Made by a program: the position numbers and the translations under genes
Shown here: one piece after another, positions 9,008-18,532 of the stretch
Layout: every line of letters starts with the position of its first letter
Position numbering within the stretch: the stretch's first letter is position 1
From: Rummeliibacillus sp044763875
Lineage (GTDB): Bacteria; Bacillota; Bacilli; Bacillales_A; Planococcaceae
Length of the DNA: 64,000 nt
Direction of reading: 5' to 3'
Assembly (NCBI RefSeq): GCF_044763875.1
Contig: NZ_JBIWGZ010000002.1
Span: 620,001-684,000 of the forward strand
The notes under the pieces: generated by a model
The model's input: the letters and a program-made list of their open reading frames with translations, nothing else
What the model was told of the DNA's origin: nothing
The model's database searches: none

Positions 9008-9745
9008 ATGAATAAGAAAGCATTATTTACAGCAATCGCATCAAGTGCACTAGCATTAACAATTAGCTTTGGACATGTGAAAGCTGCAGAAAACAACGAA
9101 GCAACATCTGGAGTAACTAAAAACACAGAAGTTACAATGGTAACTGATTCGCAAGCAACACAAATTAGTGGAAAATATCACGTTACTGCTAGTTCACTAA
9201 CTTTACGTGCTGATTCTTCTACAAGTTCAAAAGCATTAGGATATATTAGCAAAAACACAACTGTAAATGCAAAATACAAAAAAGTTGCTGGTGGTAAAAC
9301 TTGGTTTAAAGTGACTGTTAACGGTAAAACAGGTTGGATGTCAGCAGCATATCTTAAAAAGGGTTCTGGCGTTAAGAAAACATCTGAAAGTGCTGCAATG
9401 AGTGATATCGTGAGCACTGCTAAAAACTACCTTGGTGTTCCTTACGTTTACGGTGGTACAACTCCTTCTGGTTTTGACTGCAGTGGTTTCACTAGCTATG
9501 TTTATGCTAAACACGGTATCTCTTTACCACGTACAAGCCGAGCACAACGCGCAGCTGTTAAATATACTAATGACCCACAACCAGGCGACTTAGTATTCTT
9601 CAACGTTGGTGGCGGCGCAATTACTCACGTTGCTATTTATGCTGGTAATGGTATGCTAGTTCACGCTGCAGGTGATCACGTTCAATTCCAAACTATGAGC
9701 ACTTACTGGAAATACTACGTACACAGCTACGGCACAGTACGTTAA
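9008..9745 (+). CDS. Secreted SH3b / NlpC-P60 peptidoglycan endopeptidase
   Basis: 245 residues. Signal peptide about 1-27 (MNKKALFTAIASS...VKAAE), one bacterial SH3 domain about 57-118 (LTLRADSSTSSKALGYI ... GWMSAAYL) and an NlpC/P60 domain about 128-245. Catalytic set: Cys158 in GFDCSGF, His207 in ITHVAIY and His219 in LVHAAGD. Predicted to cleave stem peptides in the wall, with SH3b targeting. Start: ATG 9008 is preferred over the adjacent TTG 9005 because GGGGGA sits 6-7 nt away. A WalR-type triple site upstream suggests control by the wall-homeostasis two-component system. Its P60 domain resembles that of the neighbour at 7295, but SH3 replaces LysM, so it is a functional paralogue rather than a recent duplicate. 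Confidence 0.95.
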   Translation: MNKKALFTAIASSALALTISFGHVKAAENNEATSGVTKNTEVTMVTDSQATQISGKYHVTASSLTLRADSSTSSKALGYISKNTTVNAKYKKVAGGKTWFKVTVNGKTGWMSAAYLKKGSGVKKTSESAAMSDIVSTAKNYLGVPYVYGGTTPSGFDCSGFTSYVYAKHGISLPRTSRAQRAAVKYTNDPQPGDLVFFNVGGGAITHVAIYAGNGMLVHAAGDHVQFQTMSTYWKYYVHSYGTVR

Positions 9746-9786
9746 TCAAATACTCTACACTCAACTATTCATAAAACAACAAACCA

Positions 9787-9836
9787 AAAACCTAAGTAAA
9801 AGGCTTCTTCTCCAAAGTCATTTACTTAGGTTTTTT
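9787..9836 (+). terminator. Terminator after SH3/NlpC-P60 gene
   Basis: A 10-bp perfect stem CCTAAGTAAA / TTTACTTAGG extended by A/T pairs, 20-nt loop, then six T. Confidence 0.9.
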
Positions 9837-10154
9837 CTATCTTCTAAATCGTACACACTTTCCTCCCAGTATAAAAACCGTTTGCCATGTATCAATTGTC
9901 TGTACACTTACTCTCTTTCATTTTCCTTGCTATTCTTTCATTCCGGTCTGTAAAAGTGGAACAAGATGCAATATTCTATACTTCTGATTATCCCTTTATC
10001 CGCAAATTTTGCTCTTGCAGCTACTTTAGCTGGTTACCTTTCGCTTTATTAGCCGCTATAAAGCGCTATATCGTTTGTTTCTAATATTCCACCATTTATA
10101 TGTATATTGTTGAGTAAACATCTAATTAGGCATATCTTTACACGCCTCTCTATT
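9837..10154. other. Gene-free stretch between convergent genes
   Basis: About 320 bp between two terminators. Short ORFs here lack ribosome binding sites; no repeat or RNA was recognised. Confidence 0.6.
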
Positions 10155-10204
10155 CTAAAAATGTTAAAACACCCGGCCATGAATTGTAGTTCATTGACCG
10201 GGTG
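10155..10204 (-). terminator. Terminator of trypsin-like protease gene
   Basis: On the minus strand CACCCGGTCAATGAA pairs with TTCATGGCCGGGTG (one bulge), followed by TTTTAACATTTTT. Confidence 0.85.
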
Positions 10205-10220
10205 ATTTCTTCGTTTGTTA

Positions 10221-11801
10221 TTATTGAATTTTTTGTTGATCAGTTGAAGTAGAAGTATTATCTTCAGTATTATTTTTGCTGTCTGTATTATCTTTAACTG
10301 AATCTGTTGTTGCATCTGTTTTTACATCTGTATTAACGCTTTGTTTATTTATAGTTGATGGATCTTCTTCGGTTGTTGTACTTTGATTTCCATCTGTATT
10401 ATTCGAACTGTTTGTTGATTCTGTTTCTGCATTATTTGTTGACCCTTGCTCTGTATCCGCTGGCTGGTTATCATCAGCTGAGTCAGATGAGTTTGTAACA
10501 TCTATCTTCGTAAATTGATAGTCACCATAATCATCAATCACAATTGTGTATACAATTGTTTCTTTAAGTTTATGTTCTTGCTTCGTATTCTTATCTGTAT
10601 AAACAAATGTTGAATTGACTTCTACTGTTGCATACTCGTCATAGATATTGATATTACCGATTGTGTATTGCAGATCTTTGTATTTCTTCTCATCTGTTGA
10701 ATAGCTTTCAACCATTTTTTTAGCTGAATTAACCGCACTACTTCCAGGCATAATATAAGTTTCGTAATAATTTTTCGATTTATTTTTGATCGCGTATGGG
10801 AACAATTCATAATAACCATCTACATAATCTTTTATTAGTTTTTTCCCTAAGTAAGCCTCTTCTTTGTGATTATCTTCAAAATCTTGATCCTTCTCGATGT
10901 TAATTTTAACATCTTTGTTAGACCAAGTTGAAATGAGTGACATAACCTTACTAATTGGAATTGCATAACCAATTTCAGGTTCATCTGTAAGTATAATTGA
11001 GTTAATTCCTATTACATTACCTGTTTCTGCATTAATAAGCGGGCCGCCACTTGAGCCTGAATGTAAGCGAGCCGTCATTTCATACAATCCATTATAAGTG
11101 TATTCATCTGTGAATTCTGCACCAATGCTTGTAATTTTACCTTCCGTTGCAGTACCGCCCTTGTTTTTCGGACTACCAATTGCAATAACTGGGGTATTCA
11201 CACTTGCAGATGCGGTATCTAGAACAAGTGGATCTTTTCCGGCTAGTTCAGGTACACGAATTAACGCAACATCCGTCTTTTTCGAAATCCCGATGACTTG
11301 CCCTTGGAATTCTTGTCCATGCTCGTTTGTTACAAATACATAAGAGGCATCTTTTGCAACGTGTGCGTTTGTGATAATGTCCCCTTTTTTATTGAACAAA
11401 AACCCTGAGCCTTGTTGTAAATCTGTGTAGACTGTGTACACTTGCGTTTTTGCATTTGCAATAATAGCAGATGTATCGTTTTTCGGCATGATTACATCTG
11501 TAGAGTCTTTTGTTGTTGTATCTCCATCATTATTCGATTGGATGGCATTTGTTACGGTTCCTTCTTTAAAACTGGTAGAATCGGTTTCCTTTTTGCTATC
11601 GGGATCCTTTTTCTCAGTCGGTTTTTCCGTCGTTGTTTTATGGACATTTTGAACTTTAATGTGATTGTTCTCTGTTGCTGCTTTGTCATTTTTCGTTAGG
11701 AGCATATATGCACCCGAAATAACTGCTATGAGCAAAACAATGGAAACAGCTATTCTTTTTATGGATGCTTTCTTAGGTTGATATCGTCGATTATTCGTCA
11801 T
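10221..11801 (-). CDS. Membrane-anchored trypsin-like serine protease with extracellular C-terminal domain
   Basis: 526 residues. A cytoplasmic basic N-terminus and transmembrane anchor (about 15-35) come first, then a Lys/Thr/Asp-rich linker to about 110. The trypsin-like domain (about 113-300) carries the full triad: His147 in ITNAHV, Asp177 in KTDVALI and Ser251 in SGSSGGPL. Unlike HtrA/DegP proteins there is no PDZ domain. Instead, residues about 315-450 form an alpha/beta region that looks NTF2-like, as seen after TcaA-type proteins (inference). The tail, about 455-526, is low-complexity Asn/Ser/Thr/Asp. A surface quality-control or processing role is likely. Start ATG 11801 with AGGAAGTGG about 10 nt upstream. 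Divergent from tagA; single gene with its own terminator. Confidence 0.88.
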   Translation of the reverse strand: MTNNRRYQPKKASIKRIAVSIVLLIAVISGAYMLLTKNDKAATENNHIKVQNVHKTTTEKPTEKKDPDSKKETDSTSFKEGTVTNAIQSNNDGDTTTKDSTDVIMPKNDTSAIIANAKTQVYTVYTDLQQGSGFLFNKKGDIITNAHVAKDASYVFVTNEHGQEFQGQVIGISKKTDVALIRVPELAGKDPLVLDTASASVNTPVIAIGSPKNKGGTATEGKITSIGAEFTDEYTYNGLYEMTARLHSGSSGGPLINAETGNVIGINSIILTDEPEIGYAIPISKVMSLISTWSNKDVKINIEKDQDFEDNHKEEAYLGKKLIKDYVDGYYELFPYAIKNKSKNYYETYIMPGSSAVNSAKKMVESYSTDEKKYKDLQYTIGNINIYDEYATVEVNSTFVYTDKNTKQEHKLKETIVYTIVIDDYGDYQFTKIDVTNSSDSADDNQPADTEQGSTNNAETESTNSSNNTDGNQSTTTEEDPSTINKQSVNTDVKTDATTDSVKDNTDSKNNTEDNTSTSTDQQKIQ

Positions 11802-12325
11802 TTCACATCCACTTCCTATCTTCCAAAAATTCTATACTATATATAGACGGATACATCATACCTAAAGTTTCAAAAAGCATTAATAATCATCTTCTTTATC
11901 AATTTTTCACAAAGATTATCATAGCACATATTTCTTAGAATAGAATGAGAAAAATGGATTTTTATTTAGAAAAATTCTCCTTTTATGGTCTACCCCATTT
12001 TAAGTGATTCCATGTATGCTTTTCTTAGAAAATTTTTAATTTTTGAAAGGGGTTTTAAGCTTTTAGAATTTCGAAGATGGGAACTGGTTGCCTGCTCTTG
12101 ATTTATTACTTTTTCGCGAGCATTTGTTTTATTTTGGTAACATTACCTTTATGTATGCTTCAATTGCTCTTCATGTCAGCGCTCGAAATTAATACGTTAC
12201 TTTTAAGGAAACATTTTCACTTATTAGATATTCGATTTTTTTAATCACACCACTTCGTTTGAAACTATTAGTTAGTGGTATATAATAAGAAGAAATATGT
12301 CGAAAGTCCGTAGAAAGGTTAGATT
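11802..12325. other. Divergent intergenic region between protease and tagA
   Basis: About 520 AT-rich bp that must hold promoters for both flanking genes. No clear -35/-10 pair of consensus quality, repeat or RNA element was recognised. Confidence 0.5.
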
Positions 12326-13051
12326 ATGAAAAAGATTGATATACTAGGAATTCCTGTAGCAGATACGACGAAGTGCGAATTTGTTGACCACGTTTTGGAT
12401 GAAATGCGAATATCTGAAAAGCCTATCTGTATTGTTACAGCCAACCCTGAAATTATTATGTTAGCAAAAGAAAATAAGAATTACGAACATTGCCTATTAA
12501 ACTCTAATTATGTAGTTGCGGATGGAATTGGTGTTGTCATTGGATCTAAAATGCTTGGCACGCCATTAAAAGAACGTATTCCAGGATATGAGCTCGTCCA
12601 CGATTTCATGAGAAAAGCAAGAAAGGGACAAAATCGTTTCTTCTTTTATGGAGGTAAACCTGGTATCGCTAAACAAGCTGCTGAAAAGGCTCAAGCTATG
12701 TATCCAAACACTGAAATTGTTGGAGTAGCTGATGGATATGGTGGTAATGGTGACGGAGATGAAGTGGCTAAAATAGCAGCTGCTTTAAACCCTGACTTTA
12801 TTTTTGTAGCAACTGGTGCCCCAAAACAAGAAGAATGGATTGCAAAACATCGAGGTCAATTTTCAAATGCAGTGATGATGGGGGTCGGTGGTAGCCTTGA
12901 TGTACTGTCTGGAAATGTAGATCGCGCTCCAGAAATCTTCATCAAACTAAATCTTGAATGGTTCCACCGTTTAATTACCCAACCAACTAGATTCAAACGA
13001 ATGTTGAAAATTCCTCAGTTTTTAATTGAAGTAAAAAAATCAAAGAAATGA
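12326..13051 (+). CDS. tagA: WecG/TagA/CpsF-family N-acetylmannosaminyltransferase
   Basis: 241 residues, matching the family length of about 240-260. TagA adds ManNAc from UDP-ManNAc to undecaprenyl-PP-GlcNAc, the committed step of the wall teichoic acid linkage unit, at the inner face of the membrane. Visible family motifs: TANPEIIMLA (about 38-47), VVADGIGVV with Asp66, RIPGYEL, FFYGGKPG, and FVATGAPKQEEWI with the GxPxQE signature. The basic C-terminus (RFKRMLKIPQF...KKSKK) fits a membrane-contacting tail. Start ATG 12326 with AAAGG 7 nt upstream; terminator directly after. It is alone, without tagB/D/F/O. It could equally feed a secondary wall polymer that anchors the nearby S-layer protein (inference). 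Confidence 0.93.
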   Translation: MKKIDILGIPVADTTKCEFVDHVLDEMRISEKPICIVTANPEIIMLAKENKNYEHCLLNSNYVVADGIGVVIGSKMLGTPLKERIPGYELVHDFMRKARKGQNRFFFYGGKPGIAKQAAEKAQAMYPNTEIVGVADGYGGNGDGDEVAKIAAALNPDFIFVATGAPKQEEWIAKHRGQFSNAVMMGVGGSLDVLSGNVDRAPEIFIKLNLEWFHRLITQPTRFKRMLKIPQFLIEVKKSKK

Positions 13052-13054
13052 TGA

Positions 13055-13083
13055 AGGAAGCCAGCGAATGCTGGCTTTTTTCC
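13055..13083 (+). terminator. Terminator of tagA
   Basis: A perfect 8-bp stem AAGCCAGC / GCTGGCTT with a GAAT tetraloop and T-run, 4 bp after the stop. Confidence 0.95.
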
Positions 13084-13186
13084 TTTATAGTAACAATTTC
13101 AAATTCACAAAGGTTTTTGATATAAAAACGGTTGTTATGAATTGTTTTAAGGGTCTGTTTCCGACCAATAAGATTAGTTAATAAAA

Positions 13187-13210
13187 TCCCAACCTATAAG
13201 TAGGTTGGGA
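13187..13210 (-). terminator. Perfect hairpin, possible minus-strand terminator
   Basis: TCCCAACCTA / TAGGTTGGGA, a perfect 10-bp stem with a 4-nt loop; on the minus strand it is followed by TTTTATT. It is the third hairpin downstream of the S-layer-like gene. The stretch 13211-13515 shows no gene. Confidence 0.5.
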
Positions 13211-13515
13211 CTGGAATTGTAGACTATTGTCTGAATTGTATGGGCGACTGGCACCTAAAACAAATGATCATGAAAGTTTATCTAATCTTCGAAAGTAATA
13301 GAGTCTTATTGTATCAATAGTTCCTCTGTCAATCTTTTAAAGGATTTGAGACTTAATAATTACTTAGTTGCTAAGTCAAAGAGAAGAGAATCTAAATTAC
13401 AGTCTATGATCATAATTATTAAAGGGAACACCGAATTCTTAACCCTTTACTATATAGAAGAATGTTCTTGCTGCGCTTTCCTTAGAAAAAGAGATTACTA
13501 GGCCCTATTTGAGAA

Positions 13516-13550
13516 AAGAAAAAAGCCTTCAACCTCGAGGATTGAAGACT
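13516..13550 (-). terminator. Second minus-strand terminator behind S-layer-like gene
   Basis: On the minus strand AGTCTTCAA pairs with TTGAAGGCT around a self-complementary CCTCGAGG, followed by six T. Confidence 0.75.
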
Positions 13551-13612
13551 AATTTATAGTTTATTGTCAGAATGGGTACTTGCAACTCAAACTAAATTTA
13601 TTTCGCTATGAA

Positions 13613-13647
13613 GAAAAAAACTCCCATCTTCCGAAGAAGATAGGAGT
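13613..13647 (-). terminator. First terminator of S-layer-like gene
   Basis: Minus strand: ACTCCTATCTT pairs with AAGATGGGAGT, followed by seven T. Together with 13516-13550 and 13187-13210 it makes a series of stop signals, fitting a very strongly transcribed gene. Confidence 0.85.
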
Positions 13648-13736
13648 CTTCAATCCGTTCACCCAATAAGGTAAGGGAGGATTTCACTCTATCATCCTAA
13701 ATGTTTAAGACTTATAGAGAAACGTTTCGTTTATTT

Positions 13737-16700
13737 TTATTTAGGAGCTACTACTACTTCAACGCCATCTTCAAAAGTAATTTCAACTGTTGCAGATTTA
13801 CCATCTTTAGTTACAGTTGCTTTTACTACTGAACCAGCTGTAGCTTTTGTTACTGCAGCATTTTCAGTACCGTTGTTTTCAAATGTAACTGTACCAGATA
13901 CTTTTGTGAATGTTACTTCATCTGCAGTATCTAGAGCTGATTCCGCACCATATTGGTCAGTTGTTGTGAAATCTGCTGCAGCTAATAATGCATTTGCATC
14001 ATAATTTGCTTTTAATTTGCTTGTCTCAGTAATTTTAGAAGTTAATACGTCAGTACCTTTTTTAAATACTTCTACTTTAGAAGCCTTTGCAGGTGCAATT
14101 GAGTATGTTACAGGAACAGTGATTTTTTCACCTGTTGCATTAATTGTAACTGTACGGTTAACTGTTTTTTCAGTTACAGCTTTACCATTATCATCTTTGA
14201 AGAAAGCTTCATTCAAAGTTGGAGCAGCTGTTACAGTGTATTCGCCTTTTGCTTTATCTAAAGTTACTGTATCTCCAGCTTTTGATGAAGCTAAAACTAC
14301 AGGTTCATCTGAAGTATATTTAGAATCTTGAGCTGCTGAAGCAAGAGAGTAATCATCTAAAACATAAACTGTAGGAACAGCTTTTACACTGTAAGAAGCT
14401 AAATCTGCATCTTTAACTACAGTGAATTTTTTACTTAATTCACTACCCTTTTTACCAGTGATAGCAAATGTAATAGAATCTGCTGTTGCAACATTTTCAT
14501 TACCTGAAAGGGTAATAGTTGCGGAATTTCCAGATGTTCCTGTAGTAAATACTGCTTTGTCACCAGTAATTGCTGCTGTTGCTGTAATAGCTACAGAACC
14601 TAGTTTAGAAGCATCCATTACACGACCATATTGATCCTCGATCTTTAAATCTGCTGCTGATACAGTAATTGGAGATGTAGAACCTTCACGGAAGCTTGTT
14701 GCTAATTTAGAAGAAATACCAGTAATTGTTGCAGCTTCTGCTGCATCTTTTACTGTAACAACTTGTGAAGCAATTTTGCCTGTTTTTGAAGTTACAAGAA
14801 TACTTGTAGTTCCTTTTGTTACTGTAGATGCATCTTTCACAATGTAAAGAGCGCCATCAATTTCTTGGATGCTTAAACCTGTATCTAAAGTGTTTAAACC
14901 ACGTGCCGAATCAATTGCTTTATATTGTTTTAGTGTTTTAATTTCATTGCCTTCATTATCTGTAAGAGTTAATGGGAATTTAACATCTTCGTTTGCAGCA
15001 ACAACATCATTTACTGGAGAACCAAGTGAAATTCCAGCAATTGATTTACCTGCTTTTACAGTTACTGTGCTTTGAGCTGTTTTACCAGTTGCTTTTACAA
15101 CAAATACTAAGTTTGTAGAACCCGCTGCTGCTTTTGTAACTTTTACTGCAAGAACAGTTTTACCATCGATTGTTGTAGAAACAATTGGGTTTGTATCTGC
15201 GATAGTTGCAACTGTTGCATTTGTATTAGTTACAAGAAGTGCTGCATTTGCAGCTGCTACATCAGTAATTTCTTTACCATATTGATCTTTTACAGTAACT
15301 GGTAGGTAGAATTCACCTGTTGCATCTTCTGATAATACTTCGCCATCTTTATTGTATAAAGTACCAACTTCGACATCTGAAGCTACTGCTGAAGTAGATA
15401 AAGTAATTGTTTTGCTAGTTACTGTACCTGTTGTTTTATCAACAGCTGTAAGAACTACTTTATCATCTGTTTTAGCTACAGAAGAATCTAAGTTAATAGT
15501 AATTTGACCTTTGTTATCTACAGAAGCTGTTACACCACTTGCTGCTTTTACTGAAGATCCAGTAGCAGTTAGGTCTAGGTTACTGTAGTTAGCAGCTGTG
15601 ATATCTTCACCATATTGGTTTGTTACTTGAAGAGCTGCAGTTGCTGTTTCTTTATTAGTAGCTAAAGGAGCTACATCAGAAAGAACTTTGATACCAGCAA
15701 CTTTTTCATCTTCAACTGATACTTTACCAGTTAAAGCATCTTTATCAGCTTGTTTAACTGTTACAGTGTAATCACCTTTAGTTAATTTTGAAGTTAATTC
15801 GATTTTAGCAGATTTTTTGTCTTCTGCAATTGTTACGTTTGCAACGTTCGCTTTAACAGTTCCTTTTGCTACAGAGAAAGCGTCAGCTGTAACATTAACA
15901 GCTTGGTTGAATTTCACTTCTAAAGTTTTAGCGTTAATCGCACTTACTGATTCAACTGCAAGGTTAACTTCTACGCCATCTTTATAAGTTTTTTCAACAC
16001 CGTTTTCATCTTTATAAGTGCCGTTTGCTAATTTAGCATCGAAGTAAGTTTTATCTTCGAATTTTTTTAGACCTTCGTTTTGTTTGCTACCATCAAATAG
16101 GATGTCGTTAACTAATACTAAACCTTCGTTTAAGCGACCTTCTTTGTAAAGAACAGTATCGTTATTAGCTGTTTTATAGCCTTCTTTTAATTTACCATTG
16201 TAGAATAAAAGAGTTGCTTTGTTAGCTGTTTTGTAGCCTTCTTTTAAGTAACCGTTGTAGTATAGTGATGGATTTTTATCAATATCACCGTATACTTCAT
16301 AACCACTATCTAAGCGGCCATCTTTGTATAAACGTTCGCCATTACCAGCTGTTTTGTAGCCTTTTTTAAGAGTACCGTTGTAGAATAGATAGTATTTATC
16401 ATCGCTACCTTTGGCTGCTGTTTTGTAACCTTTTGTAAGAGATCCATTATAGAATAGTTTGATTGAAGAACCGGTACCAGCTGTTTTGTAGCCTTTTGCA
16501 AGTTTACCATTGTAGTAAAGTTTCATAGAAGAACCAGTACCTACTGTTTTGTAGCCTTTTTTCACTGTACCATTGTAGTAAAGAGTAGATTTGTAAACTA
16601 CATATCCTTTAACCGCTTTACCAGTTTTCGCATCTACAAGTTTACCATGTGATACCTTGTATGTAGTTTTTGCAGATGCTGTTGTGTCAGCAGCAACTAC

Positions 16701-16775
16701 TGCTGTAGTGATTACAGAAGCACCAAGCGCTAGTGCAGCTGCAGATTTAACAAGTTTTAATTTGTAGTTTGTCAT
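13737..16775 (-). CDS. S-layer-like exported protein with Tyr/Gly-rich N-terminal repeat module
   Basis: 1012 residues. A signal peptide (about 1-35) is followed by a module to about 275 built of at least eight repeats of the form Y-x-N-G-(x)3-K-G-Y-K-T, with YKDGRL variants. From about 278 the protein is a string of beta-sandwich (Ig-like/S-layer) domains rich in Thr/Val/Ala/Lys, with recurring DQYG and TVKD motifs and no Cys. No SLH motif is present, so the N-terminal module is the natural candidate for wall attachment (inference). Composition and size are those of Bacillaceae S-layer proteins. Start: ATG 16775 lies 9 nt after AAGGAG and matches the start of the paralogue at 18532; the ATG at 16784 sits 1 nt from the ribosome binding site. 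Preceded by a leader shared with that paralogue and followed by serial terminators. Confidence 0.85.
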   Translation of the reverse strand: MTNYKLKLVKSAAALALGASVITTAVVAADTTASAKTTYKVSHGKLVDAKTGKAVKGYVVYKSTLYYNGTVKKGYKTVGTGSSMKLYYNGKLAKGYKTAGTGSSIKLFYNGSLTKGYKTAAKGSDDKYYLFYNGTLKKGYKTAGNGERLYKDGRLDSGYEVYGDIDKNPSLYYNGYLKEGYKTANKATLLFYNGKLKEGYKTANNDTVLYKEGRLNEGLVLVNDILFDGSKQNEGLKKFEDKTYFDAKLANGTYKDENGVEKTYKDGVEVNLAVESVSAINAKTLEVKFNQAVNVTADAFSVAKGTVKANVANVTIAEDKKSAKIELTSKLTKGDYTVTVKQADKDALTGKVSVEDEKVAGIKVLSDVAPLATNKETATAALQVTNQYGEDITAANYSNLDLTATGSSVKAASGVTASVDNKGQITINLDSSVAKTDDKVVLTAVDKTTGTVTSKTITLSTSAVASDVEVGTLYNKDGEVLSEDATGEFYLPVTVKDQYGKEITDVAAANAALLVTNTNATVATIADTNPIVSTTIDGKTVLAVKVTKAAAGSTNLVFVVKATGKTAQSTVTVKAGKSIAGISLGSPVNDVVAANEDVKFPLTLTDNEGNEIKTLKQYKAIDSARGLNTLDTGLSIQEIDGALYIVKDASTVTKGTTSILVTSKTGKIASQVVTVKDAAEAATITGISSKLATSFREGSTSPITVSAADLKIEDQYGRVMDASKLGSVAITATAAITGDKAVFTTGTSGNSATITLSGNENVATADSITFAITGKKGSELSKKFTVVKDADLASYSVKAVPTVYVLDDYSLASAAQDSKYTSDEPVVLASSKAGDTVTLDKAKGEYTVTAAPTLNEAFFKDDNGKAVTEKTVNRTVTINATGEKITVPVTYSIAPAKASKVEVFKKGTDVLTSKITETSKLKANYDANALLAAADFTTTDQYGAESALDTADEVTFTKVSGTVTFENNGTENAAVTKATAGSVVKATVTKDGKSATVEITFEDGVEVVVAPK

Positions 16776-16875
16776 TTTTTCCATTCTCCTTTATCCGATG
16801 AACTATAATTGGATCACACCGATGTGCATTTCATACTCGAAGATATTCCATATATCCCCTCTTAGTAATCCTTAT
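16776..16875 (-). promoter_or_regulatory. Leader of S-layer-like gene, conserved with 18533-18633
   Basis: About 100 nt directly upstream of the start share blocks in the same order with the leader of the paralogue: ATAAGGATT, ATATGGAATAT, GAAATGCAC, and TAAAGGAGAATGGA (minus strand). About two thirds of positions match by eye. The ribosome binding site is part of the last block. Conservation outside the coding region suggests a functional 5' UTR or recent duplication. Confidence 0.6.
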
Positions 16876-17513
16876 CGACTATATTATCATAAAATCTTTG
16901 TGTTTTTAATAAATTTAACAGTTTTTTTATCAAAAACATGAATAATAATTAATTATTACTATTAAATTTATATTTTTTACCTTTTATAACTACAATTAAT
17001 CTAATTAATATGTATTAATTTTTGAATATAAGTAAATAGATGGATTAATATAATAAAATTAAAATAATTTTTTGATTATATTTTTGTAGATTGTAAATTT
17101 ATTAATATAATATTTATAAAAATTTACAATTAACACTACCCTTTGTATTTGTATTTTTACTATTTTTTACTTAATAATATTTGGTATTTATATAGTTACC
17201 TTTAATATTAATATAATACTTATTACTTAAATGTTCGTGTTTTATATAAAAATCATTGATATTATTCGACAAATTACGACAAATATTCGTATTTTACTTT
17301 ACTTATATCCAAATTAAGGAGATATGTCACATGAAAATATATTACATCACTTTTTTATAAATCTTTCATAGTCTTAATTACCTATACAACAAGTATTTTT
17401 ACCATGTTTATACCTATTACGTTAATTTGTAATTCTCATAATGCTATAACCAAAATAATTTTATAAATAATTTTCGAATAATTAATCGCTAAAGAAGCTT
17501 AAAAACTCATATC
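16876..17513. other. Long, very AT-rich region upstream of S-layer-like gene
   Basis: About 640 bp of almost pure A/T with no ORF. S-layer genes of this group are usually preceded by long regions with several promoters; individual promoters cannot be picked reliably in such sequence. Confidence 0.5.
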
Positions 17514-17555
17514 AAAAAAGGCACTAATCTCTTATAAGATTAGCGCCTTTTTCTT
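17514..17555 (-). terminator. Terminator of the small S-layer paralogue
   Basis: Minus strand: AAGGCGCTAATCT pairs with AGATTAGTGCCTT (one G-T pair), then six T. It separates this gene from the S-layer-like gene downstream. Confidence 0.9.
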
Positions 17556-17647
17556 GATGCAATTGTTATTATTTATCTCTGAATAAAAAATACATGTTTA
17601 ACAATTATGGATTGAGTGAATGTATCATGTGTTCTTTTAATAGATTT

Positions 17648-18532
17648 TTATTTTAGAACCGGTGTAGCTTTTTTCACTTCTACAGATATTTGAATTGCAG
17701 TTGCTTTGTTTGAAGAATTATCTTTAGCTGTGTAAGTGATTGTGTAAGTACCGGCTACTGTTGTGTCAATTTTTTCAACAGCTTTGCCTTCTGAATCGAT
17801 AATTGAAGAAACTACTTCAACAGAATTGCCTAAATGATCTTTTGCAGTTGCTGTTGGTACTGTAAATACTTCACCATTCTTAATTTTATAAACAGATTTA
17901 GCCCCTTTTTCAAGAGATATTACAGGAGAAGTTTTATCAGTTACAACTTTACCATTTTTGTATTCTACTTTTACTCCATTAATTTCGTAGATTCCGTTTG
18001 CTGGTACGCCGTTGATATAATATTTACCATTTGGCATTGTGCAGTTAACTTTTTTACCGTTTTCGAAAAACACATGGTGATGTTCTCCCGTAAATGGTTT
18101 ACCATTCTTGTAGAACTTGTGGTGTTGTTCTCCAGTGAATGGTTTACCGTTTTTGTAGAATACTTGGTGTTTATCTCCAGTGAATGGTTTACCTTGTTTA
18201 TAGTATACGCCTTTAACTGTAGCTGTAGCTTTTACACCTTTTTTGTAATAAGTTTTAGTTACTACCCCAGTAAATAATGTACCGCATTTATAGTATTTAC
18301 CTTTGTAAACACCAGTAAATTTTTTACCGTTTTTATAAAGTACTGATTGATAGGTTTTGAAGCCCGCAATCAATTTATGACTTTTAGGATTTACTAGTTT
18401 ACCATGAGATACTTTGCAAGAAGTTTTTGCAGATGCAGTTGTATCAACAGCTACAACTGCAGTTGTAATAACAGATACGCCTAAAGCAAATGCAGTGGCA
18501 GATTTTATTAATTTTTGTTTGTAGTTTTTCAT
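17648..18532 (-). CDS. Exported protein with repeat module and C-terminal Ig-like domain (S-layer paralogue)
   Basis: 294 residues. The signal peptide is nearly identical to that of the 13737-16775 protein (SVITTAVVA-DTTASAKT). Then come about ten short repeats of the type YYKNGKPFTGEHH (about 55-180), the best conserved being three consecutive ones rich in His. A C-terminal domain, about 200-287, looks like a bacterial Ig-like DUF5011/HYR domain (TVPTATAKDHLGNSVEV ... GTYTITYTAKDNSSN). No enzyme motif. Probably a wall-associated surface protein; ligand binding by the His-rich repeats is possible but untested. Start ATG 18532 with AAAGGAG 8 nt upstream. It shares its 100-nt leader with the S-layer-like gene but has its own terminator. 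Confidence 0.85.
   Translation of the reverse strand: MKNYKQKLIKSATAFALGVSVITTAVVAVDTTASAKTSCKVSHGKLVNPKSHKLIAGFKTYQSVLYKNGKKFTGVYKGKYYKCGTLFTGVVTKTYYKKGVKATATVKGVYYKQGKPFTGDKHQVFYKNGKPFTGEQHHKFYKNGKPFTGEHHHVFFENGKKVNCTMPNGKYYINGVPANGIYEINGVKVEYKNGKVVTDKTSPVISLEKGAKSVYKIKNGEVFTVPTATAKDHLGNSVEVVSSIIDSEGKAVEKIDTTVAGTYTITYTAKDNSSNKATAIQISVEVKKATPVLK

Noticed and set aside
9887..10084. 65-codon ORF between wall hydrolase and protease genes
   Set aside because: No ribosome binding site and no coding-like composition; it lies between two terminators.
13211..13515. Possible RNA gene downstream of tagA
   Set aside because: No promoter and no structure other than the terminators of the opposing S-layer-like gene.
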